Program-made: the position numbers and the translations under genes
Assembly (NCBI GenBank): GCA_963781785.1
Contig: CAWAHD010000002.1
Coordinates: 2,542,001 to 2,606,000, forward strand
Direction of reading: 5' to 3'
From: CAWAHD01 sp963781785
GTDB lineage: Bacteria > Planctomycetota > Planctomycetia > Isosphaerales > Isosphaeraceae
Length of the DNA stretch: 64,000 nucleotides
The notes under the pieces: model-generated
What the model was told of the DNA's origin: nothing
What the model saw: the letters and a program-made list of their open reading frames with translations, nothing else
Database searches by the model: none
In this document: piece by piece, positions 24,684 to 33,101 of the stretch
Layout of the letters: each line of letters begins with the position of its first letter
Position numbering within the stretch: position 1 is the stretch's first letter

Positions 24684-26756
24684 TCATCTCTCGACAAATG
24701 CCACCTGCGGGGTTGCCCCGATCGGCTCGAAGATTTCCGTTCCATCGGCTGCGGGCACGGCGTGCGGTTGGCCGCAGTACTCACACAGGTCACGTGTGAC
24801 CACGCGGAGCTTGCGGCATTTCGGGCAGGCGACGCGCGCCGGCCAGTCCACGAGCGCGAGCGTCAGTAACAAGCCGACCCATCCGAAGAGCAAGCCCAGA
24901 ACCGCCCAGCCAGTGCAGCGGGCGCGGCAGAAGGCATGGCGGCGAGCCAGCAGGTAAATGGCGAGCGCACAGGCCGCCGCCGATAGCACGACCGAGGCGA
25001 GGTAGCCGGGAATCAACCCGCGCGGCGTCGCTTTGAACCATGCCGTTCCGGGGATGTAATACCGGCTGTTCTCAAGATAATCGAGGAGCACGGGCTTCCG
25101 CATGCTTCCATTCAAACGCGCCTCCGAGCGCAGGTACTTGCTTGCTCCGACAAGGGTCACGACCTCTGCCATCGGCGTGAACAGTCCGAAGAGCGCCCCC
25201 GCTTGCGAAGCCGCCAGGTAGGGAGGCGGGGGCACCGTCCGGTGCGCGAGCTCACGGCCGGTGGCATCGTATTCGTGCAGAAAGCTCGGTGATGTCTTGT
25301 ACGCTTCAGGCTCCATAAGCGGCGGCATCGGAAGGTACCAGACAAAATAGCGCTCCGGTTCATCCAGCACGCCGACGAGGATAAGCTTGTGCTTCTCGTA
25401 GTCCCTCGGTATGGATACCATCGGCGAGCCTTGCTCCGACAGAAAGTGAACCGACTTGTCCGTGCTCACGACAACGAGCGGCTGTCTCGTATCCAGGTCA
25501 TCGTTCCACCAACGTGCAAACGTGACGGTCTCCCCCGCGACGGGAACGAACAGGGTTCGGATCATGCGGCGGCGAAAATCCACCGTGTACACGCGGTCTG
25601 GAAAGGCCAGGAAATGCTGGGGCGGAGCTTGCCAACGAGTCGTGCGGTATCGAAGCTCCCCCTGGAATGGCTTCCCCGGTTGCTGACCGGCCGGAGTAAA
25701 GCCGTCCGGGCCGAAGCTGCCAAGGCTTTGATACAAGATCGAATCGTAACCGAGCAGGCGGCGCTGGGCTTGGTCGTAGTACCAGATTTCTTGGCCTGGC
25801 ATCGGCTCGTTCGTGCATACGACGTAGAATCGGCCGCTATTTCGGTAACTCCAATCGAGCGGCATCTCCATTCCGGCCCGCGGGGCGACTAGCCTGCTCG
25901 CCATCACGTTACTCTTGAGACCGGGGAGCCTCTGTCCGCTCAAGTCCATCCAGGGACCAATGGGGCCCAAGCTCTCCTTGAAGGGGGCAATCCGCACACG
26001 CCCCTGGCGGTCGATGTTGGACTCCCATTCGATCCCGGAATCGAACCACTCCCCGATCATTTGCTTGCCGAGCACGCTGACGATGAGCAGCCCTGCCAGC
26101 AAGGTGATGGCCAGGGCGACCCTGGCGACGCGCGGCTGCGGCGCGTACGCGCCGCCGGCCAAGAAGGTGCCCCATGCCGCCACGCCCACCAGCAGACCGA
26201 TCATCCCGATCGCCAGGAGCGCCTGCCAGAACTCAGGCACGGTCCACACGAGGTAGGAAGAGAAGAATGCCGCGGCCAGAGCCAGGCCCCGGCTGCCGTA
26301 CGAGCGCACTTCGCGCTGCGCCGTGAGCATCCCCGCGAAATAGTAGACCAGGCCCGAGAGAATGTCTGCCAGCCAGGGAAGACCGGTCCGCCAATAAAAC
26401 GGCGCCGGCATCTTTCCCGGCGTCGCGAACCAGCTTTCCAAACACAGGAAAGGAATCCCCAAGGCCAGCACGTAAAGCGCGACACCGGCAATCGCTTTGG
26501 CCAGGAAGATGCGCGACCGGCTGATCGGCCGGTGCAAGAGCAGCGAACGCTTGTCGCCCCGCGACTCGAAGAAGATTTGCAGAAACCCGAGCGCCGCACC
26601 GAAGACGGCTGCGATCACGCAGAGAAAGTACGCCCCCGAGACACCACGCATGGGCGTCACGGGGCGTTCGACGAGGAAGACGAGAAGGATCGCCAGGCCG
26701 GGTAGTGGGAGAAACTTGAGGTTTTCCCGCCACTCTTTCCAGATCAGCGCTTTCAT
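24684..26756 (-). CDS. ABC-2 type permease with C-terminal zinc ribbon (second copy)
   Basis: A 690-residue protein starting MKALIWKEWRENLKFLPLPG. The N-terminal 250 residues contain six transmembrane helices of an ABC-2 permease, including RSLLLHRPISRSRIFLAKAI. A large extracytoplasmic domain (about 250-590) follows, then two helices, and a C-terminal CPKCRKLRVVTRDLCEYCGQ ribbon with two CxxC pairs. It is a diverged tandem duplicate of the gene at 26817-28865, 60 bp upstream. It probably forms a transporter with the ATPase at 28862-29831, perhaps exporting antibiotics or remodelling the envelope. Last gene of the GntR operon. Confidence 0.85.
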   Translation of the reverse strand: MKALIWKEWRENLKFLPLPGLAILLVFLVERPVTPMRGVSGAYFLCVIAAVFGAALGFLQIFFESRGDKRSLLLHRPISRSRIFLAKAIAGVALYVLALGIPFLCLESWFATPGKMPAPFYWRTGLPWLADILSGLVYYFAGMLTAQREVRSYGSRGLALAAAFFSSYLVWTVPEFWQALLAIGMIGLLVGVAAWGTFLAGGAYAPQPRVARVALAITLLAGLLIVSVLGKQMIGEWFDSGIEWESNIDRQGRVRIAPFKESLGPIGPWMDLSGQRLPGLKSNVMASRLVAPRAGMEMPLDWSYRNSGRFYVVCTNEPMPGQEIWYYDQAQRRLLGYDSILYQSLGSFGPDGFTPAGQQPGKPFQGELRYRTTRWQAPPQHFLAFPDRVYTVDFRRRMIRTLFVPVAGETVTFARWWNDDLDTRQPLVVVSTDKSVHFLSEQGSPMVSIPRDYEKHKLILVGVLDEPERYFVWYLPMPPLMEPEAYKTSPSFLHEYDATGRELAHRTVPPPPYLAASQAGALFGLFTPMAEVVTLVGASKYLRSEARLNGSMRKPVLLDYLENSRYYIPGTAWFKATPRGLIPGYLASVVLSAAACALAIYLLARRHAFCRARCTGWAVLGLLFGWVGLLLTLALVDWPARVACPKCRKLRVVTRDLCEYCGQPHAVPAADGTEIFEPIGATPQVAFVER

Positions 26757-26816
26757 TGCGCGCCTCCAAGATGAGCTTGAGCAAGAAACTCGTTTCGCCG
26801 CCGCGTCAACTGGTGG

Positions 26817-28865
26817 TCAACGCGACGTGTTGTACGGTGGCGCCAGACTCAAAGACCTCGGTGCCGTCCGGTGCGGGCGCGGCATGAAGGCGCCGCAGTG
26901 TTCACACGTGTCGCGTGTGACCACGCGGAGCTCACGGCACTTCGGGCAGGCGATGCGAGCGGGCCATTCCTGTACCACGAGCAAGAGCACCAGGCCGACC
27001 CATCCGAAGAGGAAGCCCACGAGCGCCCAGCCGATCGAGCGGGCCCGGGAAAAGGCAGAGAGGCGGGCCAGGAGGAAACAGACGAGTGCACTGGCCGCGG
27101 CCGACAGCAGAATCAGAGCAATGTAGCCGGCAATCAATCCGGTTGGCGTCGCCTTGGCCGCCGACTGTACGACGGTCGGTGAGGTTCCCGGGATGAAAGA
27201 TTGGATGCCATCAAGATAATCGAGCAGCGAGGACTTCTGGGTGCTTCCCTTTGATCGTTCCTTGGAGCGCAGATTCTGGGACACACCGACAAGCGTCGCG
27301 GCCTCCGTCATCGGCGTCACCAGACCGAACAACGCTTCGGCATACGAAGCCGCTGGGAAGGGAAATGGCGGCACCGTCCGGCGGGCGAGCTCGCGGCCGG
27401 CGGCATCGTATTCGAGCAGATGGCTCGGCTCGGACTTGTACTCTTCCGGCTCCCGGACCCAGTACGACAGTTCGTACCAGACATAATAGCGCCCAGGATT
27501 CTCAAGCCGGCCGATGATGACATTCCCATACTTCTCAAAGTCGAAGACCCTGGGCACGGAAACCAAGGGCGCGCTCTCCTTGGTCAGAACGTGGAACGAC
27601 CTGTCCGTGCAGACGACAACTCGTTCCCTCCACCGGACTGCAAAAGTGACGGTCTCCCCGGCGGCAGGAGTAAAAAGCGTTCGGATCGTGCGTCGGGCAA
27701 AATCCACGGCGTACACGCCGCCTGGAAAGGCCAGGTACTCCGACTCCATAGCCTGTCCTCGATTGGTGCGGTATCGAAGTTTGCCACGGAACCGCTCCGC
27801 CGATTGCTGGCCGGCGGGAGTAAAACCGTCCGGGCCAATGCTGCCGAGGAGCTGACGGTAATACTTATCGTAACCGAACAGGCGGCCCTGGGTTTGGTCG
27901 TAGTACCAGCGCTCGTTGCCTGGCTTCGAACCATTTCCGCACTCTACGTAGAATCGGCTATTATGCCGGTAACCCCAGTGGACCGGCGTCTCCAATATGG
28001 TACCCTCAGCGCGCCATCCGCCCCCGATGAGATCGTTCTTCGCCTGTCCGTTGAGGTTGGTAACGGCGATCTCGCCGCCGGCCATTTTATGGGTGCTGAA
28101 AAGCACACGCCCCTGGTAGTCGACGTCGACTTGGTATAGCATCCCGGGTTCGAACCATTCCCCGATCATTTGCTTTCCCATCACGCTCACGACAAGCAGC
28201 CCTGCAAGGAAGGTCATGGCCAAAGCGGCCCTTGTGAATAGCGGCTGCGGAGCATACGCGCCGCCGGTCAAGAAGCTGCCCCATGCCGCCACGCCCACCA
28301 GCAAACCGGCGATTCCGATCCCCAGGAGTGCCTGCCAGAACTCGGGCAGGGCCCACACGAGGCAGGAGCAAGAGAAGGCCGCGACCAGAGGCAAGACCCG
28401 GCTGCCGTACCACCGCGCTGCGCGCTGCGCCGTGAGCATTCCCGCGAAGTAGAAGACCAGGCCCGAGAGAATGTCCGCCAGCCAGGGAAGGCTCGTTCGC
28501 CAATGGTACGGCGCCGGGACACGTCCCGGCGTCGCCAACCAAGTTTCCAGAAAGACGAACGGAATCCCCAGCGCCAGCGCGTAAAGCCCGACACCGGCGA
28601 GTGCTTTCGCCAGGAAGATGCGCGACCGGCTGATCGGCCGATGCAAGAGCAGCGAACGTTTGTCGCCGTGCGCCTCGAAGAAGATCTGCAGAAACCCGAG
28701 CGCAGCGCCGAAGACTACTGCGGTGAGACAGAGATAGTACGCGTCGGTGGCTGCGGGCATGGGCTGATCGGGCTTGTCAATGAGGAAGACAAGAAGAATT
28801 ACCAGGCCCGGCAATGGAACCCACTTGAGGTTTTCCCGCCACTCTTTCAAGATCAAAGCTTTCAT
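26817..28865 (-). CDS. ABC-2 type permease with C-terminal zinc ribbon (first copy)
   Basis: A 682-residue paralogue of the downstream permease with the same plan: MKALILKEWRENLKWVPLPG start, six N-terminal helices, a long external domain, two further helices and CPKCRELRVVTRDTCEHCGA near the C-terminus. Its ATG overlaps the stop of the ATPase gene (ATGA), showing tight coupling. Membrane segments are better conserved between the two copies than the external domains, suggesting that the permeases form a heterodimer or recognise different ligands. Confidence 0.85.
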   Translation of the reverse strand: MKALILKEWRENLKWVPLPGLVILLVFLIDKPDQPMPAATDAYYLCLTAVVFGAALGFLQIFFEAHGDKRSLLLHRPISRSRIFLAKALAGVGLYALALGIPFVFLETWLATPGRVPAPYHWRTSLPWLADILSGLVFYFAGMLTAQRAARWYGSRVLPLVAAFSCSCLVWALPEFWQALLGIGIAGLLVGVAAWGSFLTGGAYAPQPLFTRAALAMTFLAGLLVVSVMGKQMIGEWFEPGMLYQVDVDYQGRVLFSTHKMAGGEIAVTNLNGQAKNDLIGGGWRAEGTILETPVHWGYRHNSRFYVECGNGSKPGNERWYYDQTQGRLFGYDKYYRQLLGSIGPDGFTPAGQQSAERFRGKLRYRTNRGQAMESEYLAFPGGVYAVDFARRTIRTLFTPAAGETVTFAVRWRERVVVCTDRSFHVLTKESAPLVSVPRVFDFEKYGNVIIGRLENPGRYYVWYELSYWVREPEEYKSEPSHLLEYDAAGRELARRTVPPFPFPAASYAEALFGLVTPMTEAATLVGVSQNLRSKERSKGSTQKSSLLDYLDGIQSFIPGTSPTVVQSAAKATPTGLIAGYIALILLSAAASALVCFLLARLSAFSRARSIGWALVGFLFGWVGLVLLLVVQEWPARIACPKCRELRVVTRDTCEHCGAFMPRPHRTAPRSLSLAPPYNTSR

Positions 28866-29831
28866 TGTGCGCCTCCCAGCGTTTTCAAGAAGAAACTCTT
28901 GTCACCCTGCCTGCCGACATGGGCGATCAAGGCGTCTTCCAGGCTGATCGCTTGTTCGTCCACGGCTTCAGCCCCCAGGGATTCGAGATCTCGCTCGGTC
29001 CGACCGTTGAGATTGGCCACGATCAGAGACAGTTCGTTCTCGGCCCGAGTCACGCGAAGCAGGCCGGGGATGGGCGGCAGCTTGTGAGGCGGCTCGGCGG
29101 GGAAGCGCACGACCAGCCGCCGCACTCGGTCGCGAAACGTGTCGGCGCTGGCGCAGGCCCGCAGCACGCTATAGTCGAGCACCGCGACATGGTCGGCGAC
29201 GCGCTCCACGTCATCCAGCAGGTGGGTCGAGAAGAAGATAGTGCGCTCGCGGCTGCGCGTGAAGTAGATCATGGCCTCCAAGAGGGACCTGCGGGCGGAG
29301 GGGTCCAGCCCCGTGGCCGGGTCGTCAAGCATCAGCACCTCCGGCTCGATCGCCAGCGTCATGGCCAGGTGGAGGCCTGCGCTGGCCATGCGACAGGTGG
29401 CCGGCCTTGGTGCGAGGGTTGATCGCGAAATAGTCGACCACGGCGGCAAAGATCTCTTGATTCCAGTGATGGTAGAAACCGCGTTGAAAGCCGGGATACT
29501 GGCCGACCCGCATCCAGTCATACACGGGATGGCCCTCGGCCATGTAACCGATGCGGGCGCGGGCCTCGGGAGGGAGGTTGGCGCTCTTGGAGCCGAGGAT
29601 CGTCGACGAGCCGCGCGTCGGCTCCAGGAGGCCCAAGATCATGCGGATGGTTGTGGTCTTGCCGGCGCCGTTGCGGCCGATGAATGCAAAGACGCTGCCG
29701 CGCGGCACGCTGAAGGTGACGCTGTCGACAGCACATTTGGACCCGAAGTAGCGTGTCAGCCCGCGGACCTCGATCACCGAGTCACACGCATCGGTGGGGC
29801 TGGCGTGGTCAGGAAGTTCCGTTGCGATCAT
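28862..29831 (-). CDS. ABC transporter ATP-binding protein, frameshifted
   Basis: The reconstructed length is about 322 residues. Walker A GRNGAGKTTT is at 52-61, the signature region LSHGQR near 150, Walker B VLMLDDPATGLD, and the switch His in FFSTHLLDDVERVADH. A C-terminal domain of about 90 residues follows. The frame breaks inside the signature helix near 29378-29384 (one extra or two missing bases); both sides are otherwise well conserved. It energises the ABC-2 permeases encoded downstream. The start overlaps the GntR stop and the stop overlaps the first permease start. Confidence 0.85.
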
Positions 29832-30244
29832 GTCTTCTCCCCCAGTGGTTTGGTTTGCCAGTCCAGCTCAGTCAACTTGTGTTCCACGACCTTGCGGATT
29901 TCCTCGGCGCTGAAGTCGAGGAAAACGGCCTCATGGATAAAGTTGTCGACGGCGAGGCGCAACCGCCGCAGACGTTCTGCCTTGCTGTAGATCTGCCGCT
30001 TCTCGGCCGCAAAGAAGCCCGTGCCTTGCCGGGACTCCAGCACTCCATCGCGCACAAGTTCTGCGTACGCTTTCACCACGGTGTTCGCGTTGATGACCAA
30101 TCGCTCGGCCAGGCTCCGCACGCTAGGCATCGCTTCGCCAGGGAGCAGGGCACCAGTGGCCGTGGCCAGACGCACCTGATCGATGATCTGACGGTAGATC
30201 GGCGTGCCGGCTCCGGTCGTGACGTTGATGTGGAAGGCGGACAT
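29828..30244 (-). CDS. GntR-family regulator, YtrA subfamily
   Basis: A 138-residue protein: N-terminal winged helix (PIYRQIIDQVRLATATGALL, SVRSLAERLVINANTVVKAY, GVLESRQGTGFF) and a short C-terminal helical tail of the YtrA type, which lacks a large ligand domain. YtrA-type repressors usually control their own ABC transporter operons, as here: the stop overlaps the ATPase start, and a palindromic operator lies 10 bp upstream of the start codon. Confidence 0.9.
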   Translation of the reverse strand: MSAFHINVTTGAGTPIYRQIIDQVRLATATGALLPGEAMPSVRSLAERLVINANTVVKAYAELVRDGVLESRQGTGFFAAEKRQIYSKAERLRRLRLAVDNFIHEAVFLDFSAEEIRKVVEHKLTELDWQTKPLGEKT

Positions 30245-30254
30245 TGTTCACCAT

Positions 30255-30277
30255 CTGTACTAGTTGTTATAGTACAG
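30255..30277. promoter_or_regulatory. Palindromic GntR/YtrA operator
   Basis: CTGTACTA (30255-30262) and TAGTACAG (30270-30277) are perfect reverse complements separated by 7 bp, 10 bp upstream of the GntR start. The TGTAC/GTACA core is in keeping with YtrA-type operators, so negative autoregulation of the ABC operon is likely. Confidence 0.7.
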
Positions 30278-30713
30278 ATTACGCGGTCGAGTCGGGGTTG
30301 TCAAGCCCCTGGGGCCAAGTTTTCCGGAGCCGATCGTGACTGCCGGTGATCGGCTTGGGAGAAGACTCGGATCGCCCAGGAAAGAATGAGTGAAACCGGC
30401 GAAATGGAATTGTCGGTTGGGGCGTTTTCGCCTGGCAGCAGCCGTCGCCGACAGAATTCGTGGTTTTTTGGATTTTTCGAGTTCGGTTTTTCGATCTCAA
30501 GTTCCTTACGGAGTAGCTCGATGTCGGTATAACCTTGGCCAAGCAGCTCCAATCCGAGCTGCTGCGCTCGCTTGGACCGATCGTCGTGCGCGCCCGGGCG
30601 TCCCGATCACTCTGTCGCGCTTTGATCGAGAGCGTCTCAGGGCGCCCCAACGATGACACAAGCGATGCTGTCACGTCCCAGACCCTGACTCCTTGAGAAA
30701 CGGGAGAATCTGA
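30278..30713. other. Intergenic region with possible coding remnant
   Basis: About 440 bp between divergent GntR and catalase-like genes. On the minus strand, around 30465-30600, one frame reads like real protein (AQQLGLELLGQGYTDIELLR then KELEIEKPNSKNPKN), but it has no start or partner domain. It may be a gene relic. The catalase promoter should lie in the right half; I cannot point to boxes. Confidence 0.35.
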
Positions 30714-31789
30714 ATGAACTCGCCTGCCAGCGAAAACCAACTTGGCTTGGAGCAAATCCCCGAGGGAGAAGGCCACGCTATCGAAAAAATCATCGAGTTC
30801 GAGCGACAGCTTCTCCAGTTGAGGATCGATCACGAGCATCTCCCCGGTCCGGGAAAGCCAGTTCGCCGTGGACAGCATCCCAAGCATCACGGGTGCGTCA
30901 CGGCTGACTTCGTCGTCGCGGATGCCATCCCCGACGAGTTGCGCTGCGGCGTTTTCCGTGAGCCCGGAAAGCGCTTCCCTGCCCTGATTCGTTTTTCCAA
31001 TGCTCGCGTCGAAGACGATCAGCACCCCGGCGGGCACGGCATGGCCGTCAAGCTTATGGACGTCCCCGGTCTCAAGCTCTTGGAGGGCGAGGAAGACGAG
31101 CAGACCCAGGACTTCATGCTGCTGGACAGCCCTGTCTTCTTTATCAAGAACCCCATCGAGTATGCACGCTTCGAAGCGGCCCGAGTCAAAATGGAGCGCA
31201 CCGAGTCGTGGCTCGGAAAGCTGTCCATCGGCGCTTATTTCCTGACACATCTCGGCGAACTCAAGATTTTGCAACAAATCGAAGGCAACGTCGCGTCCAA
31301 CCCTCTCGAGACCCAATACTGGAGCACCACGCCTTACAAACTCGGTGGTTGTGCCGTCAAGTATTTGGCGAAGCCCGTCATCAATGGGCCGCCGATCGCT
31401 GCTCCCGCGCCCTCGCGAGACCAACTTCGAGAGGCCATGAAAACCAATCTTCAAACTCGAGACGCGAGCTTCGAGTTCTGCGTCCAGCACAGACTGACGT
31501 CCGCATGACTCCGATCGAAGACCCGACACATGAGTGGACTGAGCTGCAAGCTCCTTACGAGAGAGTCGCGACAATCCACATCCGGCGCCAGGCCTTCGAT
31601 GGCCCTCAACGAATGGAGTTCTGCCAGAATCTGGCCTTCAACCCCTGGCACTCCCTCCCTGAGCACAGGCCCTTGGGCGGGATCAACCGAGTCAGGAGGG
31701 CGGTGTACGTCGCTCTCTCCGAGATGCGGCACCGTCTGAACAACGTGCCCCGCCAAGAGCCGACACCCAAGAGCGTGCCGGCTGGTTAA
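30714..31789 (+). CDS. Catalase-like haem protein, frameshifted
   Basis: The reconstructed product is about 358 residues, the normal size of the small catalase-related group (SrpA-like). The N-terminal region has RGQHPKHHGCV with the probable distal His in the HHG block (H59), then FREPGKRFPALIRFSNARVE, HGMAVKLMDVPG and DFMLLDSPVFFIKNP. One base is missing near 31487. The other frame continues DVRMTPIEDPTHEWTE and FNPWHSLPEHRPLGGINRVR to the proximal-Tyr-like segment RRAVYVALSEMRH. Likely a peroxidase or catalase, or a haem-binding relative. No signal peptide. Convergent with the DUF1552 gene. Confidence 0.8.
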
Positions 31790-31814
31790 AGGGCCCTGTC
31801 AGTGCGGATGACCG

Positions 31815-33081
31815 TCAACCCCGCATTTCCAACCCGGTCAACGTCGAGTTGCCGCTGCCAAAACTGTCGGCGGGGATGCCCATCCGCTGAAGCATGCTAA
31901 TATACAGATCGCACAGCGGCGGGTGGTTGTTCTCGTCAAAAGCCAGATGCTGGCCGTGCCTGAAGCCGCCGCCGGCCAGGAGAACAGGCATGTTCTTGAC
32001 GCTGTGCTTGGAGGCGTCGCCCAGGTTGCTGCTGAAGAACACCATCGTTCGATCGAGCAATCTCTCGCCTGCTTCCTTCGTTGCGCAACTGGATCAGGAA
32101 CTCGCGCAAGGTCTTGAGCGTTTCGAGCTCGAGAATCTTGAGCTGAGCGATCTTGGTCGGATCCTGGCCGTGGTGCGACAGATCGTGATGGCCCTGGTTC
32201 ACCCCGGGAATCGGTGGCACGTTGCTGGTTCCCAGAAGTTCCAGGGTGACCAGGCGCGTCGAGTCGGTCTCTAGGGCCAGGTGGATCAGGTCGAACCAGA
32301 GCCGGGTCTTGCCGATCAAGTCGGCGCTGTTCTGGATGTCGACCGGCGGCTGGGCATTCACCTTGGGCTTCGGCTTCTTCGACCAGGCTGCGGCCTGTGC
32401 CAGCCTTTGCTCCAGCTCGCGGACGCTGGTGAAGTACTCGTCGAGCTTTTCACGGTCCGAGGCGCCCAGGTCGCGCTTCATCTTCCGGGCTTGATCGCGG
32501 ACCGCATCGAGCACGCTCTGCCCATCAGCCAGCCGCCGAGCCTGGGCCTTGACTTGATCGGGGCGGCCTTCCAGAAACAGCTTGGCAAACACGCGCGACG
32601 GCCAATCCTCCGTCGGCACGGGCGCGCCGCTCTTGGTCCAGGAAAGGCCGGAACCCTCGCAAGACAAGGTGAGCGTGGGAAAACGCGTCTGGCCGTAGAT
32701 AAAATTGGCCGCGAACTGGTCGAGTGAGATCGAGTTCTTGAACCCGGCCCGCCGTTCCGGATGCGGGGCCGCGGTGAGAAAGCTTTGGTTGGAATCGTGG
32801 CTGGGGCCAATGTCGGGGTGCGACAGCCCGGAGATCACCGTGAACTCGTCGCGGAAGTCTTTCAGGACCTCGAGGTACGGCGACAGCTTAAAATCGCGGC
32901 CTGCTTTTTCCGGAAAGAAGAACGGCGGATGCAAGCCCAGCGGCGTGTTGATGCAAACCATGCGGCGGGGAACCGCGCCCGATAGGGCGGCGCGGACATG
33001 TTTGGGGCACAGCGCGTCCAGAAGCGGCAGCGCCATTGCCACGCCGGCACCGCGAAGGAACGTCCGACGGTGAAATCTCAT
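31815..33081 (-). CDS. DUF1552 family protein, frameshifted
   Basis: The reconstructed length is about 421 residues. The N-terminus MRFHRRTFLRGAGVAMALPL is a twin-arginine-like export signal typical of DUF1552 proteins. The body contains NTPLGLHPPFFFPEKAGRDF and the VISGLSHPDIG region. One extra base near 32080 shifts the frame; beyond it KEAGERLLDRTMVFFSSNLG, NMPVLLAGGG and DLYISMLQRMGIPADSFG complete the family pattern. Function unknown; in planctomycetes the gene is almost always paired with DUF1592-type cytochrome proteins, as here. The start at 33081 is chosen; an ATG at 33105 overlapping the upstream stop is possible. Confidence 0.85.
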
Positions 33082-33101
33082 CGGCAACTCTTTCATTGAA
33101 T

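Noticed and set aside
30301..31574. Minus-strand open frames opposite the catalase-like gene
   Set aside because: Most of the stretch is antisense to the catalase-like gene, which has family motifs. Only the part left of 30714 might be a relic.
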